Source of the DNA: Tigriopus japonicus
Lineage: Eukaryota; Arthropoda; Copepoda; Harpacticoida; Harpacticidae
Direction of reading: 5' to 3'
DNA: 64,000 nucleotides
Assembly: GCA_010645155.1 (NCBI GenBank)
Contig: CM021319.1
Location: forward strand, 6,449,330 to 6,513,329
Shown piece by piece: positions 21,699 to 33,300 of this stretch. The translations under genes were made by a program, and so were the position numbers. The stretch's first letter is position 1, and each line of letters opens with the position of its first letter. Under the pieces are notes generated by a model, which saw only the letters and a list, made by a program, of their open reading frames with translations, was not told the DNA's origin and did no database searches.

Positions 21699-24600
21699 CT
21701 CCTTTTCAAGTTAATACAATTAACATGTGACCTGAAGTATGCTCAGGTTATCAGCTGCATTTGAAACTGATGTGCTTAGATTACAAACCAAACTGATATA
21801 AGAATTTTGGATAGCTTGTTAACGTATTTAAGAAATAAGTTAGAGTATATCTGAATCATGTCAAATTCATTCCTCAAGTATACTGTCGTGCTGTCAGTTG
21901 TGTTTGAGACGCAACAGATGGGCCGAGAGGATGCTTGAGGATCATTAATCTGACTTGATCCTATAGCAAGATACTTTATGAACTGAAAGAACAAGACACT
22001 TTGGTCTTCGGCAGAAGTATTCTTTTCTTAAGGAATATTCGGATATTGATTTTGGATTCAGCTTTTATTGTTGCCTACGGAAGGTGACGGTGCGTTGATT
22101 TCGTTACATTAAAACTATTTGAATAATTTTATCATTAAAACATGGCTTACGTTGAAGATTTCAATTAAGGATGTAAAGCCAATAAAGCTGATAGAAAATA
22201 TCTAAAAGTCCAGTGTTGATTTTAAGTAGTCTGTGCTTAACTTTCCTTGCCAACAAAACGCAGAGGTGTGCAAGATTTCTTTTCTGAAATCGCCTCCTAC
22301 TCCAACTTTCAGTACGTTCTTCTACGTACAAGGGACTCCTAACTCGTTCAAAATGACACTTCAATCCTCTGCGTATGATTCAAAAAAGTACTCTCTTATG
22401 TCCCATTCAGTTTTTGCGAAACCATAAACTAGTTTGCACACGTTCTAGATGTCCATGCTTCTGAACTGAATCTCGGTTGATGTCCTCGTAACATTACTTT
22501 CAGTTGGTTGTGAAAACCTGGTCAGAGGGTCTTTCTCTGATGAGTCATCCGCCTCTCATCTTTTCGTAGACTTTTTTTCCAACAAGAACTTGAAAAAATT
22601 GCTACAAAATTTGGTTCCTATTTTTTTTACTCTCTCAATGAGGGAAGAAAAAAACAAATCTAGTGATAACTTTAGGTCATCAAACACATTTCTTTTTAAC
22701 CTTCTTTCATAAAAACGATCGATCACAATTGGGTTCACCTGGTCAAGGATTCCTCAACAAAGGACAGTGCGTAGGAAATTAACTTACAGCCTATTAGTGG
22801 CTTGAAAACTCAACGGAGTAATTTCTGATGGCACTGACTGTTCACTTTAGTACATAGTATGAGGGGTATACCAAAAGCTCTTAGGTCTGTTTTGTGGCAT
22901 AAAATGGTAAACTTTGTTATTTATACTACTTTTTAGCATAATCTCTTACTGCCTCAATGCAGTCATCATATCATTTTAACCACGCTTCAAATGCTGCCAC
23001 AGGGCCCTTGGGAGCTTGCTCATGGACCCATGAGTTTTCGTTTTGACCTCCTGATCTGACAAACAACCTTTAGCAAACCAATTGTGTTTTAAGATTTGCG
23101 AAGAGCTAAAAACTGAAGGAGTAATCATCTGGCAAATGTGGTGGATGTCGGTAGATTTATTTGATCCCTTTTGCAGGTTCCTAGTCCGTGTGCAAAACAT
23201 AAGCTTAACTTATTTCTAGATTATCATGTAATGGTAATTAACTAATATTACTGAACATCTGGAATTAAATTTTTGGCCAACATGAAGAGTCATACTTGCC
23301 ATTATCGTGTTATTTTATGTGCAAAATAAGCCAAAAGTACCTCTAAACGTTCTTAGTTGTCTTGTCGTGTGAGTAGAATTTTTTCGCGTTGCAGTTGCTC
23401 AGGAAACGAATGTAACTTTTCAATCTGATATTTAATCATTTTTTTGGTTGGTTGGTTGGGGATGAAGGCTATTCATATATTTGATCAATTTGGAAAAGCC
23501 AAGACTAGAAAAACAGTTTCATTGCTGTCTAAGGGCTCAAGTTTTTTTTAAATACCAAGCAAAAATCTTAAGTGATGAACAATCGTACCAGCCTTATCAA
23601 ATTGATTTATGCTTTCGAGAACGCAATTTTCCATTAATCAATCAAGACCAGAATGAGCAGGATTTATCTAAGGGATTTTATGCTTTTTATGTTCATATGT
23701 AGTGAGGCGATAATCTCGTCGAACTTGGAAATTCCAAGATTATTGGATTAACAAGATTCCAGAACGGAGTTACGCCAACCATGTTTCAATGGGTCTTTCT
23801 CCAATGTTCCAATGTTAGCTCTCCTCAAAAAAGTGTTGTGGTTATTGGCTTCACAATGTAGGAGCTGCTCAGTGATCCCTCAAATGTATTTACAATTATC
23901 TGTATTCCTAAACTGCAAAAATATTAGGATAAACAATGCTAAAACCTACCTTGCTAGCTACATTTTTAAACCTGTACGAGCACAGCGAGATAAATATAGA
24001 TTATGCACATCCCAATCAGCCCAAGAGCACGTTTTCTTCTAAGGGACTCTCATTTTAGTTGCTTTGTAACCCAATCTTAGGCAATTTATTTTCTTCAAAA
24101 AAATAAACGTCTTTGGATTCGATATTGATCAAGTAGAGAGATGGTCGATGACCAACTTCGTAGGAACAAAATATAACTAACTGTAAAATGATACGAAGAC
24201 ACCTTTCGGTGTGTCCCCACACAATCCAATTAGTCCCTAGTTCTAATACCAGGAAAAGACCCTGAAACACCACAAACCTTTCGAAAGATGGCTAATCAAA
24301 GGGTTATCAAGCCTTACAAAGTGATGTGTTCCAAAGACGACCAAAAATCCCATAGAGTGAGGTTCTAAGATTAGCAGCTCTCCAATGGAAAGCCTACCTA
24401 CTTAGAATCCTCAAAACTTACTTTCATCTGCCTTCCTTCAACATTAGCTATTTCTTGTTTGCTTTGGGATTTCCAAAGAATTTCTAGATGAAAGGGATGT
24501 TAAAAGAAACAAGTTACATTTTTCTTTGTTCCGACCCGATACAGAACATTGAATTGGATCTGAAAGTACATCGGGTTCCACTCTCTCAAGGGTAATAATG

Positions 24601-24787
24601 ACTAGAGAAAATTTTATCTGAACGAATCCTTATCGTTTATATTTATTTCTCCTTCCTTTTGAAAACAGTTGTCCACAGAATCCATTTCCACTGCACTTTT
24701 CTCCAGACTCGACCGACAAGATCTAATAATATCGTGTCTAACGATGAGTTACAACGCGGACATTTGAGTTAATTAAGAGTTGGTCAT

Positions 24788-26410
24788 TCATGCCCGAAAT
24801 TGTTCGGCTTGTTTATCGAGTTGCTCTATGACCCAACGATCTGAGACCCATTGCTGAGGGGTACCTCGTGTTCCTTCCAGACCATTTAGCACTTTGGCGA
24901 GGACTTCTTTTGGAATTGAACTCGTGAAACTACCACCCAAGAGGCCATTAAGCGTTAAATATAGCTCTTTTTCTATCGCTATGGACGCCTGGTTTTGATA
25001 CATCATCTTTGGTATTTGCGAGGGCACATAGAGAGTTTCACCGGGCTTCAAAATCGTCGATTTGATCTTCCGACCACACCAAGGGAAGCGGATCATTTGC
25101 GGGTACAAGTGGTTGTACCAAGATATCGGGGTCCAAACATCGTGGGAATTTCTTTGCTCAGTCTTGGAACAGGCAAAATTATCCAGATACAATTGCGATT
25201 CCGGTGGGAAAAGAACCCATCGTTGTTCCCCTTGGAGAAGATGGGTTACTGTGTCTTTGGTGCTGATTTGGGATGGAAAACTCCCCGTGTGTTGCGAGTC
25301 CAGATGAAGTTTAGAGGCTCTATCTTCAGTTGTTGGATGGTGGAAAACCTCAGGAAGCCAATCTTGGGCTAACAAGTCTCCCAAAGGAGATTGTTTATCC
25401 GACAATGGGCAACGAATTTGATATGGAAGCCCTTTTTTCAAAATTACTTTGACCTTAGCAATGTCTACTGAAATTGTGTTCTTGTTCCATTTCTTTTCGT
25501 TGGTACTCAAGAGGACCTCACATTTCACGCTTTGATCTTCTGCCATCAAATTAAGGATGGCTTTCTTCTTCCATTGGTTATTCCGAGCTTGGTCCGAGCT
25601 TTTGCAACCAACTAGCTTGACTGGAACGCTTCGTCGAACGAACTTGGTGTGGAACTCGTCGGGTGAGATATTACATGGAACACGATCAATGTTGTCGACA
25701 TGGAAATGATCAGCCAAATAGGCGTCCTCCTTGTTCTCTATCGGACATTGAAGGTCCCAAGGGCCGACTTCCCCATCGGAAACAACGTTTTCAGTGCTTG
25801 AATTGGTATTGCCCGCGATACGAATGAATGAGAACCAGTTCTCGGTAGTATTAGGACGATTGACCACCAACTCTGAGAGGACGACACTTCGTAGAACAAC
25901 GACATGATCATCATCTTTATCTCCGTAATTGAAGCTTACACTGTTGAATTCATCACTCGGCCAAACGGCATCCGAATATTTCTGGTTGTCCACTTTTGAC
26001 TTGAACTTTAACATGGCCTCTGTGGGCTTAATGCGTTTTCCAATGACAGGACGAGATGGGACCCGGACAAAATCTCGACCTGTCACTTTATAGGTCGTCC
26101 AAAGTGCAGACTCCCGAGTGTGGCTCACTGTAGTGTAGATATATCGTTGGAAATAAATCCAAAACTCGCCTTCGAATCGATCATCGGTAATAACTGGTCC
26201 TTTGTAGCCAAAGCCAGCACATTCAAGGTCCTTTTCACATATTTCAACAGCTCTCGGAGGCGACATAAATCCGTTGTGCCGGGGATATTGGAAATACATT
26301 GTAGAAAACCCTGAGTTAAAACCGGGTGAGAGAGCAATATGTGATTCTCCATTGGCATATTGCCACATGTTAGCGTACCAGAGAATGCACATTTGCAAGA
26401 GTCTCTTCAT
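24788..26410 (-). CDS. Secreted JmjC/cupin_8-like protein, possibly catalytically inactive
   Basis: Single-exon 540-residue protein from the ATG at 26410. The N-terminus (KRLLQMCILWYANMW...ANG) looks like a signal peptide, so it would act in the ER or outside the cell. Residues 57-75 (ICEKDLECAGFGYKG) resemble a PAN/apple-type cysteine motif. A JmjC/cupin_8 core follows from about 240: RRSVPVKLVGCKSS (259-272), LHLDSQHTGSF with the iron-binding HxD pair H369/D371, GEQRWVLFPPESQLYLDNF, and PGETLYVPSQIPKMM (456-470). In active relatives the distal iron histidine sits just after the VP-x4 segment; here alignment by eye places K468 or M there, so catalysis is doubtful. Relatives include JMJD6/JMJD8-type 2-oxoglutarate oxygenases. 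Substrate unknown. It lies about 0.95 kb beyond the GPCR tail exon on the same strand. Confidence 0.7.
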   Translation of the reverse strand: MKRLLQMCILWYANMWQYANGESHIALSPGFNSGFSTMYFQYPRHNGFMSPPRAVEICEKDLECAGFGYKGPVITDDRFEGEFWIYFQRYIYTTVSHTRESALWTTYKVTGRDFVRVPSRPVIGKRIKPTEAMLKFKSKVDNQKYSDAVWPSDEFNSVSFNYGDKDDDHVVVLRSVVLSELVVNRPNTTENWFSFIRIAGNTNSSTENVVSDGEVGPWDLQCPIENKEDAYLADHFHVDNIDRVPCNISPDEFHTKFVRRSVPVKLVGCKSSDQARNNQWKKKAILNLMAEDQSVKCEVLLSTNEKKWNKNTISVDIAKVKVILKKGLPYQIRCPLSDKQSPLGDLLAQDWLPEVFHHPTTEDRASKLHLDSQHTGSFPSQISTKDTVTHLLQGEQRWVLFPPESQLYLDNFACSKTEQRNSHDVWTPISWYNHLYPQMIRFPWCGRKIKSTILKPGETLYVPSQIPKMMYQNQASIAIEKELYLTLNGLLGGSFTSSIPKEVLAKVLNGLEGTRGTPQQWVSDRWVIEQLDKQAEQFRA

Positions 26411-27356
26411 TTTGAATGCAAAACTTGTTGTCTTTTTCTCGTCACAGTTCTTTAAACACGGCGAACTTTCCTGGTTTTTAGATCGTCCACCTTCTCTGCT
26501 CTTCAGCTCAAATCAATACATGTACTCAGCAACATGAACCATGCTTCCCATCATCAACCTTGCACCAACGTAACTGAAGTGTACCCAGCTGTGTAACGTA
26601 TCTCCACTAAACGTGAGCAACCACAACGTCAGAAACTTCAACTCCAGACGCGAATCGAACTAGTCGAAATACTTAATCAAAACTGAACTTACTAATTCAT
26701 GTTATATTTCTTCACATTAACTTGTATACACTCAACGAGGAACATGTAGTAGTTGATGTTGGCGGGGTACAATCACAAGTTGAAATGATGTACATAAGTC
26801 AGACCCTGAGTCAGGTGATGTCATATAAGGGCAATTTAGGAATGTTTTCAATGCTTTCAGGTTCTCTTGCTCGATGTACATACGATAAGATTGAAAATGT
26901 CAAAACAAAAATATAGATATTAAAATTCGAACACTTTAACTCTATTTTGATACATCAGAGTTTGCAAGGGAGGGCAATAGGGACCACACAAATTACAAAC
27001 TACATGGCCTAACTAACATTTCCGTGATGCTATTCGCCTCATTCGTGCCCTTCGCATAATGACAAGAGCTTCTTGCTGTTGTTGTGGCAGAGTGGCAAGA
27101 GTGCATAAGTAATCTGTGGACAAAAGTCGTCAAGACCATCATCCATCAGCTTTAAGCAGTACGAGGATGCTCATTGCACCGACATGAGGACTTTGAGTGG
27201 CCTTTGGACCGCCGAGCTCCATGTTTTCTCATCACGTTATAGCTAAGCAACACCCAGTTGGGATTCTTCTCGGGAGATGTATCTACTTCGAGGATACGGA
27301 TTTGAGATCATGTGTAAAGCTGCCGACTTCCACCTTGGATTAAAAAATCTGAGCAC
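26411..27356. other. Spacer between JmjC-like gene and GPCR 3' exon
   Basis: This holds the JmjC-like gene's presumptive promoter (26411-26700) and, from about 27000, GC-richer sequence continuous with the GPCR tail exon that is probably its 3' UTR. No separate gene is seen. Confidence 0.45.
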
Positions 27357-30300
27357 TTAAACGAATTCGTGTTGAACTTCGGAGACGACCCGTTTTTGCG
27401 AATTTTGGACCGGGCGTGTTTGACATCCAGTGGCTGTGGTACGGTTTCTCTTTGGACTCCGGCCCATATCTGATGATGAGACGGGTGTGATTTCAGTCAT
27501 CATCATTGCTGCTCCACCGGTTTGAGTCCCGTTGACAGTTTGATCTGAAAGGAAAAAATCGTTTGTGAATGCTTAATATGTTTTGTTTTGAAAAGAAGTC
27601 CAGAATAAGGATAAATGACTATTTTTCTTTACATCTTGAATTACGTATTATGCGAGTGGCAACCAATATTTCTTAGTAAGACTGGCAATTTCAAGTTGAC
27701 GAGTAGAAGAGTTGCGAAATCTTAAGGACGTGGTTCACGAACGTTCAAGGGTTTCTTGAATAAGTTATGAAGTAGTAGATGAATTAGAAATTATCCGCCT
27801 CGACTATAAATATCTCAATTCTGAGCAACGCTTTCAAATCACGATTACTCTGTTCCCTTGTACGCTTAAATTGGGAAATGGTTCAAGGACTACAAAAATC
27901 TGGACGATGAGGAAATGATCATTGACAGGTTGTTTCACTAATAAATCCAGCGAATAATTCAAAAGAAAATATGGCCGTATATGTCTTTTCTCCTTAAGCC
28001 GATGCCGGAATAAAAGTTATGCCTTCTCAAATTTTACATGATATGATATTTTTCGGGGAGTTATTTTGGCAAGATTCATTGTTAGGCTACTTTATGTACC
28101 GAAGGGAGCCTAGAATGAATTTACTGGCCCTTCGTGGAAATGCAATTTTCATAAGAGGTCTACCTGATTTATGCACTGAAATTTGAGAGAGCAAAACTTC
28201 TGACTACCAAGCACAAGCAAGGTGTCATTTTCAAAAGACGTAATTGGTCTGGTCCTTCTCGAAATCAAAATTGTTATGGCTAGTTTCCCGGTCCAGAGAA
28301 ATTCATTTATTCTTGGACAAACCATCGAATTTGCACAAAGATGGGCATATGCGTAAGTGAAAAAAAATCTCTTGTCTCCACGGCATTTTTAAATCTTTTT
28401 TCCCCTGTATGGTGTTTTCGATGAATTGCTACGATTTTCTAAACTTCTTTATTTTTAAAATTTGATTGGAGAAATGCACTCTTAGATTAAAAATAAACAA
28501 TGCAATGAGACAAATTTGCTAGTTTAGCTTGGAAGGATGTTTTCATTTTTTTGCTTATTAAGACATTGCTTTGATTAGAAGAGGTGTAAGCCCCAACAAA
28601 AAATGAATAGAACTTTTTTGAAAAGATTTGTCACAACTGTTAGCCTCAACTCCACTGGATCTAGGTATATTTGCAAATTTTGCACTAGTAAACGGAATAA
28701 TTGGTCTCGAATTATTACGAGTTTTTAGACTCTGATATGTCTTTGTATAAAGATAAATCTTATTTGTTGTTCAACTGCGAAACAAAGCTCTCCCAAACTT
28801 ATGGATCATTGGTGTGATCCCCCTTGATGGAAATTGGAACTCACCAATGAATCCTCGGAGATTTTGCGAAAGGCTCAAATTGCAGACTGAACTTGAGAAA
28901 TCAACACTGCAGATCTGAAACAGTTTGTACTCTCTTTTGGACTTCTAAAGCTCTTTTCGCAACGAATTGTGTTTTTGTAGTATTTTTAAGGTTTTGAAAG
29001 TGCTTTTTATGCTTAGGCGTTAGTTGACAGTAATTCGTTGGCTCTCGTTGATTCTTAGATTTCGATGACCGACTATTATGAGTCTTCCTGGATTTCTTCA
29101 CATGTCAAAATAGTTCTCCCCCCTTGATCTCAAAACCTAAATTATGTAAAGGACCATTACATGAGAGAGAGCATACACTTTCAAGCGTATCCCTCGTATA
29201 TGATACGGTATGGCATGACTATTATTCTCGAATAGCACATGTCAAAGAGGATCATATCGTTTTGGTTCAATTTGTCCTCTGATGTTGCATGAGTCAAATT
29301 GTCATTAAGACGAACTGAATAATTCGCCTTTTCCGTGAAAGAACTATCCAGGGATTCTTGATCAACCATATCTAAGTAAAAATGGAACTGCTTTCTGTTG
29401 GCTGCACTCTTTAGTTAATGAAGAAAAAAAACACATGCTATGTCGTATTGTTATGATTTTAACATGTACTGGTGGTTGTGCTTTTGGAAAAAAGCATGGA
29501 TAAGAGTTCAATTTAGATGGAGGTTAAAGTCAATTCAATCTAATTGACTGTCTATGCTTTACGAACTGTACGAGGATATGGCCTTCCAACATATGGCGAA
29601 TAGATGTTAGTGTAACATACTCTATTTTGATGAAATTCCTTCTCATTTTTTTAACACGATCCTATTTATCGTTCCACGTAAAATTGTCTTTCGATTCGAA
29701 GAGCTCTCAAAGGGATGGATTTGTTGGAATGTAAAAAAAGTAATTGAAATGTCGATTTGAAAACGGGACAGCAAAGGATAAGGACTAATAACCACCCTCG
29801 AATAAACCAAATCAGAAATTTGACATTGTTTTTTTCTTGCTTTTGTGCCCAACTCTGAAGAACTGATGAACGTTAATGAGAACCTCTCAAGTCAGGGGAT
29901 CAACTTGTGAAGGTCAAATCATCAATTACGGATGCGAAGCACAAATGACGGCCACCGTTGTCACTCCTAATCTTTTTAAGTGCCCTTTGATGGATTGACG
30001 AAGAAAACTATTTGCCAAAATGCAATAACACTTACATTTACAAAGAGTCTGATGGTGAGAAAAAAACACCCAACAACCCTCTCATATTCAACAAAACATC
30101 GCACGTCAAACTCAAGCAAGCTTCTTCCAAGGAAGTCAACAAGAAGAATCAGTTTGATCTGGTTAAGGCTAGAGTTGAGAAGAAACTTGCTCCTGATGGA
30201 TTGGGATATAACAAGACGGGTTCCAACAAGAGTAAGCCAGCCTTTGAAGCCCTTTGTTGATTTTCAATCAAAACTAAGCTTTTGTCAACTGTTCATAATG

Positions 30301-33300
30301 ACATCCAAATTTGCCAAGATGCCAATAACGATTTTGACATTTTGATGTTCCGTCTAACATAAAGCCTTTTATAGGTTCGTCTCACGAGGTTTGATGAAAC
30401 AAGAATGATTTTGCAAGCTCTCGGATCTTCTGATTCTATTCCACGTAGGTATATAGCAACAAGAGTGCTCGAGACTTGAGAGAACTAATATTGCAACGGC
30501 TATTTGCTCAGTTCTCTTACTCGCTCAGCAGTCAAAGGATCACAGTTTCCAATTTAATGGCTCTTGAAAACTCCTCATGTTTTGCTTCCAAAATCGTGCC
30601 CTTGAAAGACCTTGAGTATTTGCAGGTTCCTTGTAACGCATATTTTTGGATAGTAGGAAGAGTAAAATGACCGTTTTGAGCCTAAATCTGAAATATTATG
30701 ATATTTTGTGGTGTCTTTATAAACACGAACAACAGAGGCAAGAACATAATACATTTTTTCGAATTGTCAAGTCATTTGAACATTGGTAAACCAACATTGA
30801 AGAGAGACCTCACCCAAAATGGGCTTGAGAAACATACATATACACATTTGTTGATCGAAAGACGGCTGAACTTGTGGACTAAACTTAATCGATAAACTTG
30901 TACGTTTAAGTTGGCTCATTTATAGAAACAGGCAAAAAGTAAAAAATGCACTTTTTGACACGTTTAATGTTAGCTTTTTGCCAAAAAAAAAAATTCATTG
31001 TACTAACCGTTAGGAAAATTTCACTTGTAATGATTTGTACGGAGGTAAATACAAATTTGTATTGTACTAAGTAATCTGAATATCAAACATCGGGCGAATT
31101 TTTTGTCTAAGTATATATAATTCATTGTCAAAGTAGGATCGTGCTATGGGACTATTTTCATTTTATTCTTAGTTGTCAGTTTTAGAATCCTAGACATGGA
31201 TGAAATATGGACTTTCTTAAAATTTTGTCAATGCTCCCTTCTTTCAGCATTTTGCCTTGAAAGACATGTGCAAGAATTTGATTTTTGGTTTAGGCTAAGA
31301 CTATCTAAACTAGGCAGACAAGCACTTCAAAGAAAGAAATTTTTCAAGCCGTTATTTTTATAATACAAGCACGTCTGCATTCACAAAATTTTTGGTTCTT
31401 GAAAATCTTTTTATTTCCAATCTATTAACCCCCACAATCCAAAAGAAGTTCAGAATAGGTTCTTTTCGGTAGTTGGTTTGGTCAATTAATTCTGATTGTT
31501 TGTATCTATTTCTCCCTTGCGTATTTAAAACTTTTGGTTTCTGAATGTGCCCATTTTGGTCCATCGTTGTTAAAAATCACAAAGATTGACGACTTGATGA
31601 TAATTTATGCATTATTCAAATATACTAATAGAGCGTATTATCATTAATTTATAATCAGATAATGTTAAATATAACAATGCGTTTGTAAAATACCAAACCT
31701 ATTAAACCTTGGGCCAGCACCGTTATTGGCACATTTCGATTTCCCAGGATGTTGTCAGCATTATTTGATCATTTTAGACATGGACCTAAAAAGCCAATAT
31801 TCACAGAAATAAAAAGATCCCTGTAAAGGGTGACAATTTCAAATATTTTTGCATTTTTTGCTGTGCTTTTTGATAGCCTTACATGCACTTTTTGCCCGTC
31901 TCTGCTGATTACGCTCACAATTAAAAAAAAAAGAAAATTTAAAAAGAAAGTTTTAAAAGGCGGTCCGGCAAGTTTAGCCCATACTACATAATGTGAAACT
32001 AAAGAACGAATATTTGAATGCGAAGGATGGTAACAGATCATGACAAAAGCTAATTGATTTATAGAAACCTTTGTCTTTTCCTGGACCATCCATCCACGCC
32101 ATCTGACTCTTAATGAATGAGGGCAGAAACATAATGTAGCACATGTGACGTATAAAGTATTATGGGATGATACTAGCAGAAAGATACTTTGGAACAAAGG
32201 TAAGCTGTTGGCATCATGAAGAGTCAATACATCGGCAGGACAGATGGCTTTTCATCTATTTGGGCAATTTCTAGTTTATCATACAAACCAGTGAATGGCA
32301 AATGGAATGCAATCTTCAACATAGCTAGATCTACTTTTTTAATGTTTGTTTCCTTAATTCTTGATTGAGGGATACTCGCATTAGTTATCTTTGTCAATGA
32401 GCCCAATCAATAGATATAAATCATTAAGACAACACCAGTCTTTTAAGTCTGTTATTGAGCAACTAAAAATATGTTGAAAAAGTTGCGAAAGTTAGTATTC
32501 TAAACAAATTAGAAGCAGACTTCAAACGAGTTAACTTTTCAACAACAAAAAAGCTGCTTACGTACTTGTAATGTACATGTTTATTCTTCCATGTTGTTTC
32601 ATATTTGAGCCAAAAAAAGCAGCATCTGAGCAAAAAGGTTTTTGCAAGAGGAAAATTTCCTTTTACATACAATCTACTCTTGAGATCCCAGTACATTCAA
32701 CAAGTGGTCCTCCATGTTTCAAGAAGAAAGGCTCACTAACAATCAATGTTTGGGCGCCATACCTTAGATGGGGCGGCTTTATTGTGGCTCTTCCGAGAGG
32801 TTTATTGCATGCTCTTAAGTTCCCACCTGACAAACAAAACAAAACTCGCTGGAGTTGGCTAGGGCTTGGTTCTTTGCAAATGTGACATTTTGCCGTTTGC
32901 CTTAATGGCGATACTGATGGATGGTCCGGGGGTTATATTTAGGCTTTTTTCCTCTTTGTCGCTCAGCGAAGACCGATCTACCGAAAAGGAACCCCTAAAA
33001 ATTATTCCCTCTCTAAAATCAAGTAACATCTGAGGAAGTGGAAGCCACGAGGTCACAAGGGCTAGAGACCCTTGAAATTTGGAGCTCATGTTCCTTCTGA
33101 TTAGGATAATCGGAGAATAGTAGGGTGGCCACAATACATCGCAATCAACATGAAAGTGTTTGTGTCCAAACAGTAAATATTTAAATGCTTGCCCACGCTT
33201 CATTTGCACTATGGACACAAAACCTGGGTTCCTGTCCGGAATATACAGGGATACTCATTGTCATACGAATCACCGATGAATTGCCAAGACATAACAATGA

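Larger units (their letters stand above)
17283..24787. other. Gene-poor AT-rich region with transposon relics
   Basis: 7.5 kb without a supported gene. It contains the short pogo-like element (20394-20549), the 833-bp element (20866-21698) and a small open stretch at 18600-18765. The rest is AT-rich unique-looking sequence in which I see no conserved protein motif, RNA gene or tandem array. Confidence 0.5.
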
